Below are positions 9,546 through 18,292 of a stretch of DNA of 27,503 nucleotides, one piece after another. The stretch is from Chromera velia (taxonomy: Eukaryota; Sar; Chromeraceae), in NCBI GenBank assembly GCA_018398765.1, contig JAHBMJ010000690.1:15001-42503 (forward strand), written 5' to 3'. Every line of letters starts with the position of its first letter. Position 1 is the stretch's first letter. Below the pieces are notes generated by a model. The model ran no database searches. It saw only the letters and a list, made by a program, of their open reading frames with translations, and was not told the DNA's origin. The position numbers and the translations under genes were made by a program.

Positions 9546-10147
9546 TCTCCAAAGGCCCCGGACGGTCGGAATGAATTACAGCTCCGCCCTCCGCGGGGCT
9601 ATGCATGCATGGCGTGGCATAGGCCGCTGCATGTTTTCTCCGTCAAGTTGTGAGGGCATGCCCGGGCCTGTGTGTGCACACCCCCGCGAGGTCGCCTCAT
9701 GCAGCTATAGGTTAATTGTCGGAGGAAGGAGTCGCGGGGGATTAAGTGCCCCCCGGGCGGAGAGCTCCGTGCGAACATGTTTCAAGCCTCGCTCCGCCCT
9801 CCGGGGCCATGCAGGGAGGCGAGGGAGGCGATAGGAGAAGACATGCAGATATATATAGGGAAAACCTCATGCAAACATGCACCCTCTCATGCAACCCTCA
9901 AGAACATCCTCTCATGCTCTCACTCTCATTCTCTATGCATTCTGACAAACTCAGACGTACGATGATCGACGTACGAGCAAACTGGCGTTCAATGAATTTT
10001 CTGTCAGTAAGGAGCCCGACTTCCGTATGTGCAGTGTTCATAAACACGCAAACCAATCTAGTCTGATCTAGTCTCCTGCAGAGAAGTTTTGCCGCTTGCC
10101 TCTTTCGCGACGCCTCAACTCTTTCGCGACCCTCTTCAAACAACGGT
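9546..10147. other. GC-rich repeats and 5' flank of the plus-strand gene
   Basis: The first 300 bp hold GC-rich dispersed repeat pieces (see 9581-9812). From about 9840 to 9950 the word CTCATGC and its variants recur (ATGCAAACATGCACC, CTCTCATGCAACC, CTCTCATGCTCTC). An acceptor-like CTAGTCTCCTGCAG ends near 10081, so the first exon shown for the downstream gene may be preceded by an untranslated exon. Overlapping open frames in this interval show no protein features. Confidence 0.4.
9581..9812 (+). repeat. GC-rich dispersed repeat family, copies near 9581, 9743 and 9791
   Basis: GCTCCGCCCTCCG occurs at 9581-9593 and 9791-9803 (and again at 12895-12907). TAAGTGCCCCCCG occurs at 9743-9755. Both words are joined in the tandem copies at 23924-24075 (TAAGTGCCCCCCG followed by CTTCGCTTTCCGGGGCC), so these fragments belong to one family. 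CCCCG/CGGGG arms permit a short hairpin. Confidence 0.6.
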
Positions 10148-10735
10148 ATGGAGGGCAGTATTTGGAGTGACGGGAACAGTGATACAGGCGGCGACTTGAG
10201 CACAGATGAAAGCGGGGACCAGCCACTGGCCCTGATGTTCTGTGGAGAGATAGAAGAACATCCTGCCGTGTCCTCTCTCCTTGATGACTTTGGAGAATCC
10301 GATACCGAACCAGGTATTGCCCACGAGATACAACAGCAACAACCGCAGCAACTGTTCGTTGATGACTTTGGAGAATCTGATACAGAACCAGGTGTTGCCG
10401 AGGAGATACAGCCGCAGCAGCTGCTGACGCAGCGAAGCACCAGCCGTGAGGCTGCAGCAAGCAGTGTGGAGGTGCAGCAACACCAACAAATGGAAGAGGA
10501 GGAAGAGTTGAAGGTGTCCCCCGATTCGACCGAAGGGCGTCTCTATGCCAGATGCACAGACAGATCCTTTCACCGGAACCTCCAACGGACTCTCCGCAGG
10601 TGGGCATGCCAAATCTGGATCTTCGTATACCTTTCCGGGAGGCCTCTCACCTGTGAGGAAGTTCTACGGATGATCCCGCCGCCTGCCCTTCCTTCAGGAT
10701 TTCTGGGTGATCCGCTAAAACCCATTGACCGACTG
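10148..10735 (+). CDS. Unknown acidic repeat protein, exon 1 of probable 3-4
   Basis: I do not recognise the family. The start is the ATG at 10148. The translation is acidic (MEGSIWSDGNSDTGGD...) and holds a 26-residue tandem repeat at residues 46-71 and 72-97, each beginning DDFGESDTEPG and ending in a Gln-rich segment. A Gln/Glu-rich stretch follows (to about residue 125), then a basic, better-ordered segment with RNLQRTLRRW and GRPLTCEEVLRMIPPPALP. The frame stays open to 10861. The exon end is uncertain. A donor at 10735 (CTG|GTCGGT) is phase 0 and joins smoothly to the next exon to read KPIDRL|WDLVRSHGD. A stronger-looking donor at 10778 (TCG|GTGCGT) is phase 1 and would force a less protein-like frame. 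Nuclear location is suggested by the next exon. Confidence 0.6.
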
Positions 10736-11038
10736 GTCGGTTTGCGTGAGACTAAGCTATCTTTTCTGCTGAGTGTCGGTGCGTCGTTGACTTTCCCGTT
10801 TCATCTCTTCGTCTCTTTGGTCTGCTTTGACCGCCTGAGTGCTTTCCTCCTCCCCTTGTAAACGGTTATCGGCGACGTGAACACACAGATAGAGCAGACA
10901 GAGAGGCGGTTGAGCTCGTCGTTTGTTTCTGTCTTTTCGCCATGAGACAAGTGCATCGACTGTTGGGTATTTTTGTTGCACACGCTTTTTGGATCGATCC
11001 ACAGAGCCTCTCATTCGTTTGCTCCCTCTTGTCTGCAG

Positions 11039-11218
11039 TGGGATCTGGTGAGAAGCCATGGCGATCTGTTTGGAAGGTGCTACAGAGACCCTCCTCGAGA
11101 TCAAACCCTGCCAAAGAAGAAGAGGAAGAGAGGGCCTACCCGAATCTTTCTCGGCATCGGAGTTCGAATGAGAGATGGCCGTGGCAGTCCAGAGGGCGAG
11201 GAGCTCCACCAGGCCCAG
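11039..11218 (+). CDS. Unknown acidic repeat protein, exon 2
   Basis: The exon is bounded by a strong acceptor (CTCCCTCTTGTCTGCAG, ending at 11038) and a donor CAG|GTCAGC at 11219. It is 180 bp, so it preserves phase. In the preferred frame it begins WDLVRSHGDLFGRCYRDPP and contains PKKKRKRG, a classical monopartite nuclear-localisation-like cluster, followed by IFLGIGVRMRDGRG and EGEELHQAQ. An alternative open frame (GSGEKPWRSVW...) exists in the same exon, but it makes the following exon Ser/Arg-rich and less protein-like. Confidence 0.55.
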
Positions 11219-11544
11219 GTCAGCTCTCTCTGGTTAAATGCTTTTTGTTGTGCGGACGTGACAAAAAGCCGCAGACGTGAGAAGAGAAAGATGAGAGGGG
11301 GAGGAATGGACTTAGCTGTGGTGTGGACTCGTGCCCTCTCTCCAATGAGCGAAATGTTCTCTATCTCTTTCTCACTTTACTGCCATCTATCCGTTCGAAT
11401 GCACTTTCCATCATTTCCACACACGTTTTCTATCCCACACTTCCTCTGCTTGATTGTTTTCGTTGCCTGTGCCGCCGTTCCGCATGTCGCTGACTGATCA
11501 TAAAAACCTTGGGTTGGTCGTCCGCTCCCTCACTGTGTATGCAG

Positions 11545-11820
11545 AGCCGGATCGCAGAGTCGCAGAACCTCATCACCAGGGACAGGCTGTTGGAAATCTT
11601 TGGATACTACGACCGCACGCCCAGTCTGTGGGAGGGACTCCACGGTTCTTTGAAAAGAGCCACACAAGAGGACAGACTACCAGAGCTGCGTCGCATTCTC
11701 AAAGACGAACCTCGCAGACTCACTGCACCTCTTCAGTCGGACCCCCCTCTCGTGACAGAGTCTCTTCCTCCCGTTCGACCACGGTCTGCACGCATCGCGG
11801 CAGCAGCGGCAGTCGCATAA
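11545..11820 (+). CDS. Unknown acidic repeat protein, exon 3
   Basis: It follows an acceptor TGTATGCAG ending at 11544. In the frame inherited from exon 2 it reads SRIAESQNLITRDRLLEIF, then GYYDRTPSLWEGLHGSLKRA and LPELRRILKDEPRRL, an amphipathic, probably helical segment. It then becomes Pro/Ala-rich and reaches a TAA at 11818-11820. Reading to this stop gives a protein of about 347 residues. Alternatively the exon is cut earlier, for example at 11783 (ACG|GTCTGC), and spliced to 12228, giving about 395 residues. A strong donor GGAAG|GTAGGC at 11878 also exists, in which case a different frame or alternative transcript would be used. Confidence 0.5.
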   Translation, partial: SRIAESQNLITRDRLLEIFGYYDRTPSLWEGLHGSLKRATQEDRLPELRRILKDEPRRLTAPLQSDPPLVTESLPPVRPRSARIAAAAAVA

Positions 11821-11980
11821 AGTTCAGCCAGAGCTTCGAGAGGGAGCATCCCGATCATACTGACTGGATCATGGAAGGTAGGCATTCCTTGTGTCTGCCT
11901 CTTTTTTTCTGTGTCTTCCCGCTCGGTGCTGCTTGCGTCTCCGATCAGCTAGTGTCTTTTGCTCCCTTCCCCCCACCGCC

Positions 11981-11981
<1 letters not shown>

Positions 11982-12017
<36 letters not shown>

Positions 12018-12033
12018 GTCTCTGTCTGTGTAG

Positions 12034-12076
<43 letters not shown>

Positions 12077-12160
12077 TTTGAGTATGTGTATGTGTATGTG
12101 TGCGCTTGAGCGAACGAGCGAGAGAGAGAGAGAGAGAGACCGTGTGTGTGTATGTCTGTG
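11982..12160 (+). repeat. TG/GA microsatellite inside a putative intron
   Basis: Blocks of (GT)n at about 11983-12016 and 12036-12072, interrupted TG/TATG words to 12105, then (GA)n at 12117-12139. Cysteine/valine and histidine/threonine open frames crossing it on the two strands are artefacts. Confidence 0.9.
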
Positions 12161-12227
12161 TGTGAGAGAGAGCGCGCGATTTCATGTGTGTGTCTATGCG
12201 TCTGCGTCTCTCTGTATGATTCTGCAG

Positions 12228-12408
12228 GCATCCGAGGACAGAGGCACAAATGAAGACAACAGAGATGCCAAAAAGCACAGGTCGGTCAGAAGTCTTTAGA
12301 GTACCAATGGGGAAGTGGTCGGTATTGCATCTGAGCTGTCTGGACTTTCTTTTCGAGCCAGAGGGCGACGATAAAGCAACAGACAAGCTTCTGTCGGTCA
12401 TGTTTTAG
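12228..12408 (+). CDS. Possible last exon of the unknown acidic repeat protein
   Basis: It lies after an acceptor (ATGATTCTGCAG, ending at 12227). One frame is open to a TAG at 12406-12408 and reads HPRTEAQMKTTEMPK, then VFRVPMGKWSVLHLSCLDFL, ending DDKATDKLLSVMF. The alternation of hydrophobic and charged residues is unlike the surrounding repeat DNA. It requires two bases from the preceding exon, which the donor at 11783 would supply. No AATAAA is seen close downstream. The intron before it (from 11784 or 11878) is filled by a TG/GA microsatellite. Confidence 0.35.
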
Positions 12409-12493
12409 AGACCGATGAGCAATGCATTCCAATCGGCCATACACCCTTCGAAATGGGCATCGAAACTTATCTTCTGTCCACCAATCGGAGGAT

Positions 12494-12532
12494 GTGCTTG
12501 TGTGTGTGTGTATGTCTGTGTGTGTTTGTGTT

Positions 12533-12571
<39 letters not shown>

Positions 12572-12590
12572 CTGTGTGTGTGTGTGTGTA

Positions 12591-12630
<40 letters not shown>

Positions 12631-12633
12631 CGT

Positions 12634-12679
<46 letters not shown>

Positions 12680-12725
12680 GCGTGTGTGTATGTTTTTGCG
12701 CGTATGTGCGCGCGTGCGCGTGTAA
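12494..12725 (+). repeat. Long TG microsatellite with TATG/TTTG interruptions
   Basis: Mostly alternating TG for about 230 bp, ending in a CG-containing block (GCGCGTATGTGCGCGCGTGCGCG) from about 12697. Alternating purine-pyrimidine DNA of this kind can adopt Z-form. Frames crossing it are ignored. Confidence 0.9.
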
Positions 12726-13093
12726 AGTCAGTCATGCGATGTCTCCTTCTGTTGCGTGTCTCGGTAGACTTTCGACTGCCTCATTTTGGGCCTGTCTCAC
12801 AACCAGGTGGCGGGGGGGGGTCCTTGATGTTGTTCATATCAAGGATGGATTCATGGGGTGTTTTGGAGACGTGGCTTGCATTTTGAGGTTGGGGGCTCCG
12901 CCCTCCGGTCGTTTGTTCCGTTCATGCTAACACAGTTGGGGTGCAAGGGAATGGAAAGGGCAGCTGCTGCCTCAGTTGAGTTGAGGTTGTGAGTTTGTGC
13001 GCGTAGTTACATACTCACGTTGCAAGCTTCCCTTTTTCCGAACTCGGAGAGACAGACACATCGATAGTTGACTGGTGGCCGATTGATCTGCAT
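12726..13093. other. Intergenic stretch
   Basis: No gene is seen. It contains a third GCTCCGCCCTCCG word at 12895-12907, linking it to the GC-rich repeat family at 9581-9812. Confidence 0.4.
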
Positions 13094-13253
13094 ACCCCTG
13101 TCCCTTATTTAAATTAGACCCTGTCCCTTATTTAAAGTAGACCCGTCCTTTCTCTAAAGTAGACCCGTCCCTTATTTAAAGTAGACCGCGTCCCTTGTTT
13201 AAAGTAGACCCGTCCCTTATTTAAAATAGACCCCGTCCCTTGTTGAAAAGTAT
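13094..13253 (+). repeat. Seven-copy array of 22-24 bp units with TTTAAA cores
   Basis: Units start near 13094, 13118, 13141, 13163, 13185, 13208 and 13230. Their consensus is ACCCGTCCCTTATTTAAAGTAG with small indels and substitutions. Most copies carry TATTTAAA or a close variant, an AT-rich palindromic core resembling a TATA element, set in a C-rich frame. The array ends about 130 bp before a short open frame at 13383. No function can be assigned from sequence alone. Confidence 0.85.
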
Positions 13254-13382
13254 TTAAAGCTTCTCGTTCAGGCTCAGTAAAGTCCCTTCTCGGCGTTCCA
13301 CTTGCCTCTTTCGTCCTCTTATTTAAGCTTTCTCCTGCTCGTCAGTGGATCCGTTCTCTCCCTCGCCTGTCCGTGCAGGTCT

Positions 13383-13484
13383 ATGGCAGAGACTAATTCT
13401 GCCGCCGGGTCCTCGTCGTCCTCGGCTGCTGCGTCGAGTGTCGGGATTCGGGAAGGAGACGTGAATGGCCAGAGGGACACATGA
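13383..13484 (+). CDS. Possible short ORF or first coding exon
   Basis: It follows an acceptor-like CCTGTCCGTGCAG ending near 13378. The frame starts MAETNSAAG, then a Ser/Ala run and VGIREGDVNGQRDT, and stops at 13484. At 33 codons it could be a leader exon (a GTGAAT donor-like site lies near 13459), but no continuing exon was found. The evidence is weak. Confidence 0.15.
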   Translation: MAETNSAAGSSSSSAAASSVGIREGDVNGQRDT

Positions 13485-13499
13485 ATGGCCATGAGTGTG

Positions 13500-15147
13500 A
13501 GGAGCTCCGAGGAGATGCACTGCCGGCATGACTTCTTGAGCGAACTTCAAGGTGTTCCGTTCATCAGGATGGTCTAAAACAGCGGACATGCCGTGCGCCC
13601 GGTTTTTGAATCGGGGAAATGAAGGAGAGAGCACAAGAGAGAATGCAAAGCTCGATCGAATGAATTTTCCCCATGAGGGACTGAAGCAACTGGGATAAAT
13701 GCTCGCGGAGTGAGGGAAGGCGTATGGGGAAAATGAGAGTTCCTGGTAACGCTTTTGGACTAATTGTTCTGCCGCTTCTCCGGTGCATGCCTCTCATCAA
13801 TAATTTTTATGGTGTAGTTTGGGTTTTCTGAAACTATCTTTAACAAATTCCTCTGAATTTTTAGAATGCAATGAATGTTATACTAATTTAACAGTATGAT
13901 CAGTATCTCTATGAGATATAAATTCATATGATACCAAATTACTTCTTCTGAAATCTTTTGAATACTTGTAATAATAACTGAGTATCAAGGAGCACTTAGT
14001 TGATATCAGTCTATGTGTGGGTGATAATGATTTAATTGGTATCCTAAGTAGAGCACTGTACATCGGCGTAACGTCGCCGTTCTATCAGAAGTCGCCTCTG
14101 TGAACGGCAAAGGTGCGCCCCATTGCTGATGCTTCAGACCGCACCCCGCGGCCTGCCTGAGGCTTCCCGCAGATTTCCCACAGACCGTCAATGACCAACA
14201 TTCTTTGTTTATGCACTTTGAATGATTTGGATTGAAAACTGATTGTTAGAGCCGAATTAAAAGATCGATCCAATTGCAAACAACGCGAGGACATCTTTGC
14301 TTTCTTTCAAATTCTTTGCACGCCTTTTCAATCTTCTTTCTAATTTTTTCTTTTACCTTTCTCCTTCCTTATCCTCCAATTTTTCTTGCTTTCTCTGTTT
14401 GATGTAGGTCCTAGAGGACCTAGACGTCGGCTAAAGAAAAAAAAAGTAAAATAATGAGCATTTAAAGGGGGCCTTTTTTCTTTCTTTCTTTCTTTCTTTT
14501 TTATTTTTTAGCTCTAAATATGCTATAAATTATAGGCTAAATGACACTTAATAACAGTTGTGCAACATATATGAACAATGAACACTTATATGCTCAGTGC
14601 AGTTATATATGTAACACTTGAACAACAGTTGTTTGACTAGAAGAAAAAAAAAAGAAAAAAAAAGTAAAGGGTTTAAGGGAATCTTTACATTTTTTTTTTT
14701 CCTTAGCCGGCGTCCACAGAAGCAAAGAAGTGTTACTTCAAAATCTAAATCTGGTTACCAAAGGTAAGCAAGCCCCAACTTCACTGTCAACTTAGCAAGG
14801 TCAAACAATAATACGCTGCAATACAAAACATTTTACTGTTATTATACTAGGTTACTAGCTAGAGGAATTAAGATATGAACTAGGATATGAAAGTGGTTGT
14901 CAAAGCAATTCAATCCAATTAATCTGTCTCCGCACAAATTACGGTACAATTATAACTCTATGTTATATGATTATAAGATATTTCAAGTATGAAGAATGTT
15001 CGAAAGGATGTGGAAGGATGTTTACAATGATGATGGACGGCTGTTCAATTTATCTATAGACTCGGACCATTGGACGTGCATCTATTCTTGCTTTGTTCAA
15101 GTTTGGTGACCCAAGATGTAGATTGCAGTGCCCGAGACAGCTGTGAA
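13500..15147. other. AT-rich, repeat-bearing intergenic region
   Basis: No gene is seen over about 1.6 kb. There are pyrimidine-rich runs at 14300-14400 and (CTTT)n at 14478-14500. A perfect 8-bp inverted repeat TAGGTCCT-AG-AGGACCTA lies at 14405-14422. Imperfect inverted ends GACGTCGGCTAAAG (14423-14436) and the complement of GACGCCGGCTAAGG (14701-14714) bound an A/T-run-rich interval. The minus frames (13564-13800 and others) are short and unrecognisable. Confidence 0.4.
14423..14714. mobile_element. Possible small TIR element, about 292 bp
   Basis: The ends match as inverted repeats at 12 of 14 bases and both continue into A runs (T runs on the right). The word AAAGAAAAAAAAAGTAAA also occurs twice inside. 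No matching target-site duplication was found, so this may be a decayed element or a chance pairing. Confidence 0.3.
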
Positions 15148-15411
15148 TCAAATTTCTCCGGGTTGCCGCATAGGGCGAGGTAGAGACCTTTCCGACATCC
15201 CTTCTCCCTCTCCCTCCCCCCCTCCCCTCGTCTCAGCTTCTTCATCAAAGTCCTCTCCAGGCTCTCCCTCGTCCTGTACTCCCTCCCCACCGGCACCATT
15301 TCCTCTCCCTCGGTTGTGATGAGAGCCGAGGGCCGACACGGGCACGGGTCTCTGGAGGCCTGTGGCAAGCAGCGGCAGCAGACGGAGAGGCAGCCCTGCC
15401 TTGACAGACTC
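15148..15411 (-). CDS. Large multi-pass membrane protein of unknown family, exon 4 (C-terminus)
   Basis: The last exon of the minus-strand gene. The acceptor is CTGTGATTTGCAG just above 15411 and the frame enters in phase 0 as ESVKAGLPLRLLPLLATGLQ. A Gly/Glu-rich acidic segment follows (EGVQDEGEPGEDFDEEAETR), and the frame stops at 15148-15150 after RQPGEI. It contributes 87 residues (about 2144-2230 of the spliced protein). The intron before it is 225 bp. No canonical AATAAA was seen just downstream; ATAAAT near 15048-15055 is the nearest AT-rich candidate. Confidence 0.6.
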   Translation of the reverse strand, partial: ESVKAGLPLRLLPLLATGLQRPVPVSALGSHHNRGRGNGAGGEGVQDEGEPGEDFDEEAETRGGGEGEGEGMSERSLPRPMRQPGEI

Positions 15412-15636
15412 CTGCAAATCACAGAAGTATCAGAGGAGGTACACATCTGAATCTGAATCTGAATTGAGGCGGTCAAAGCCGGTGAGCACATGCAGATTTA
15501 TGCGCGAAGAGAGGGGCTCCTCTAGGTTGTCTTAAACTTCGATCACAGATGGAAAGTTCAAAAAAATGCAGGATGAAAGTGAAGTAAAATTGCAATCAAT
15601 GAGTATACAGAGAAAGTCCACGCCAAATTAACTGAC

Positions 15637-16662
15637 CGTCACAGCTGATGGAGACTTTCTAGATCTTCCGCCTCTGTCTCTGTCTCTTTCTGAATCCTCG
15701 TTGCTTCCCTGAGACGTTCTCAGAAGATCCCGGAGGGAGGCAGGGAAGCGGTCGGATGCCTGAGCACCCCATGCTGCGATTGCATTTGCAGTCTCGGGAC
15801 ACACAAAGAGGGCAGCTCTGCCGATTGCCAGAGGCAGCCCTCCCCTCAATCCTGCTGCTGCTGTGATTGCAGCCACTGCCCACAGCAGGGGGCCCGCAAG
15901 CAGGTCCCAGAAGGCGATCAGTGCACAAGCCACAGAGACCCCTGCGGCCGTTTCTATGCTCATGCCTGACTGGTCTGGGTCCTTCCCTGCGGGTCTGTAG
16001 GACCCTCGAATGGGAATGCCGGCAATGGCAAGGGCCACAAACGTTAGAGATAAAACGGCCAGGAATCCCAACGCCGTCAGACCGGCAGCCGAACCGCATT
16101 TGCTGTTCCTACTGCGATGCTGCTCTTCAGACAGAAGTTCAGGATTGGCCTTCTGCCCTGGAGGCATTTCGAGAGCGCTGGAGAGACTCAGCTGCCTCCA
16201 TTGATGCGCACTCAATCCATCTCGCTGGGCGGTTCGCGTCGACTTCTTCTCCCCCTTCCCTGCTCCCATGGTCAGAAAGGGGGAGACCGACTCTCCCCCC
16301 CCAGAACATCTAGACCCTAGGCGACCTGCAGATCCACTCAGCAGACGGACAATGACGGCAGACAAGGCACCGGCACCGACAGCTGCGAGAAAGACCGCAG
16401 GAGAGAGCGGCACCGCCACACCTGTGTAGACACTCTCCCCTCCCCCCTGCCCCCTCTCTGACAGTTCTGCCAGAGCCCCCCGAGGTTCCAAGTCCACAGA
16501 CACCCCGCTGCCCAAAAGCCTAGAGGCAAGGCCGTCCCACCAGGGCCAGACAGCAACAAGCATCTGCAGAGAGAGAGAAGGCAACAGGCACAGGAAGAAC
16601 AGTGAGAGAGCAACTGCTGCAAAGGAAATAGGAAAGCGACTAGCCTGCATGCCCAGAGAGAC
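15637..16662 (-). CDS. Large multi-pass membrane protein of unknown family, exon 3
   Basis: It enters after an acceptor TCACGTCTTCTGTAG and leaves at ACG|GTCAGT, both phase 0, adding 342 codons. It holds most of the clear membrane segments, in spliced numbering: about 1813-1838 (ISFAAVALSLFFLCLLPSLS), 1888-1909 (AVFLAAVGAGALSAVIV), 1993-2018 (LTALGFLAVLSLTFVALAIA), and 2039-2100, a long stretch best read as two or three helices. A basic hydrophilic loop lies around 1935-1990. If the intron were absent, the ATG at 16650 would give a separate 340-residue protein with a signal-anchor-like start. The phase-0 match on both sides makes the spliced model more likely. No family was recognised. Confidence 0.65.
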
Positions 16663-16954
16663 CTACAGAAGACGTGAAATCGAAGTAAGGAAAGAATCCA
16701 ATCAGGACTGTTGAAATGAACAACAGGATGTACGATCACGTGCCCACACCCCGTTTGGTGCGCCTGTTTCTTCTTAACAGTAATGCCCCATGCACCTCAG
16801 AGAAGCACGTAACAAAAAGAAGCACAGGCGACACACGATGAGTTTGCAGAAGCACGTCCTGTGAACGGTTTTGGCACAAAAAGGGGACTTCTTGAATCGA
16901 CAGAGTACATGACTCGGATTGCGATTAACGCCCCGTTCGCTCTTCTCGACTGAC

Positions 16955-17881
16955 CGCCATTGCAACAGCCCACTTGGTCCCGAGGACCGCCAGCCTTACG
17001 GGAATGCTCAGACGGGAGCTCTGCGAACCTCCGCAGAACGGAAGAGGAGCAACGACAGCCCCCAGGAAAGCCCGACAAAAGAACGACACCGGACGGGCAG
17101 CAAGTGCGCAGAGCACGGCCTCATCAGCCGCAAGTGCGCTTTCCCGGACCACCAGCGAGAGAAGCTGTTGGCTGCCTGCAGACAGCCACCGTTGCTCTTC
17201 CCCACTCCCCGGCATCCCTGCGGCATCTCCTTTCAACCCGCCTCTCTCACCTCCGTACAAACTCAACAGACCCAAACCAGAGGAGACGGCAAACGAGGGC
17301 ACCCCTCTCGTCAGTCTCCTCCACACCCGCAGTCTCTCCTCCCACTTCTCCACGAGCTCTGCAGGCCGCTGCAAGAGCTTGCTGCCACTCTTTGCAGACA
17401 GCGCCGCGTGTGCAGACAGCAGAGCCCTGCCCGGAGGGGCAGAGAACGCCACAGCATCCAGATGCAGGAGGAAGAAACGCCGCCCCCCTCCCACACACGG
17501 CTGAGCGGCCACGACTGCGAGAACGCTCTCCCCTGTGCAATGAGGGAGCCAGACGCCCCTTCTTGATCTCCGTCTCTGCACCTGCTGCAGATACCTCGCG
17601 GGAGGGGCTGCAGCTGCAAACCAGGAAATCTCAGAGAGGGGCACGCGGAGGAGGGGAAGGGCATTCTGGCGCTTCTGTCGGTGGTCCGACTTCTCCCCCC
17701 CATCGTCTGACACCTCAGCCTCGCCTAGTCCCGCTGCCCCCCTTTCCCTCAGCCAGTGCCTCAGTGAGGGTGCGTAGAGGCTCCTGAGAACCAGTGGAAG
17801 CGCAGAGAACGCGCGGGAGGCCAGCAAAGGCCCTTCATCGGCAGACCGACCGAGAGGGTCCAAATCGCATACGGGGGAGAG
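16955..17881 (-). CDS. Large multi-pass membrane protein of unknown family, exon 2
   Basis: It follows a very good acceptor (CCTCCCCCCCCCTGTGCAG, minus strand) and starts LSPVCDLDPLGRSADEG in phase 0. It ends at GCG|GTCAGT, giving 309 codons. An alternative phase-0 donor, CCC|GTAAGG, lies about 40 bp earlier. The segment alternates Arg-rich loops (QQVQRRRSRRG, RLRVWRRLTRG) with hydrophobic stretches at about 1611-1640, 1746-1775 and 1784-1801; the last runs on into exon 3. The frame has no in-frame ATG near its start, which supports its being an internal exon. The opposite strand also has long open frames here (16960-17787), as expected of GC-rich coding DNA. Confidence 0.65.
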
Positions 17882-18292
17882 CTGCACAGGGGGGGGGGAG
17901 GAGGCAAGGGAAAGAAGACTTGAAATCTTTGTCGGTGAATTCGACCAGTGGACAAGCCAGACCTAGAGAGACCGACAAAAAGACATAGAGATGAACAGAC
18001 AGACGAACAGACAGGCAGACAGACTGTATGCTTCTTTTTCTCCCTCCTTTCCTTGATGTACAGACAAACAGCAATAGACGCACAGACAGACGAAGAGACG
18101 GGACAGGCAGACGTCAGGTAGGCGGTGACAGAATACAGTTTGCCTTGTCAATGGGCCCTCTCTGTTCCCTCGTTTTTTTGTAACCTTACGAATGCATGCA
18201 CGTGTACTTGCATCCCTCCCTCCCTCCCTCCCTCCCTCCCTCCCTCCCTCTGGCCGCTTTCCCCAACTCAACCCACCCACCCACCTACCTAC
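17882..18292 (-). other. Intron 1 of the large minus-strand gene, with (TCCC)n and CAGA-type repeats
   Basis: It has a GTAGGTAGG donor and a polypyrimidine-CAG acceptor. Without splicing, the upstream frame would continue into Gly/Arg and Cys/Leu-Val nonsense to a stop at 17963. It contains a (TCCC) tandem block at about 18210-18251 on the plus strand and CAGACAGACA-type DNA at about 17985-18025. Confidence 0.6.

Noticed and set aside
11869-12930. Cys/Val- and His/Thr-repeat open frames on both strands
   Set aside because: They are translations of TG/CA microsatellites.
16960-17787. 275-codon plus-strand frame opposite exon 2 of the large gene
   Set aside because: It is Ser/Pro/Arg/Gln-rich and antisense to a frame that joins its neighbours through phase-matched splice sites. 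It is likely a GC-driven shadow.
17963-18292. C-terminal extension of the exon 1 frame to the stop at 17963
   Set aside because: Past the CTCGAG|GTAGGT donor the translation becomes Gly-Arg-Glu-Gly-Gly repeats and Cys/Leu/Ser runs derived from (GGGA) and CTGT repeats, typical of intron read-through.
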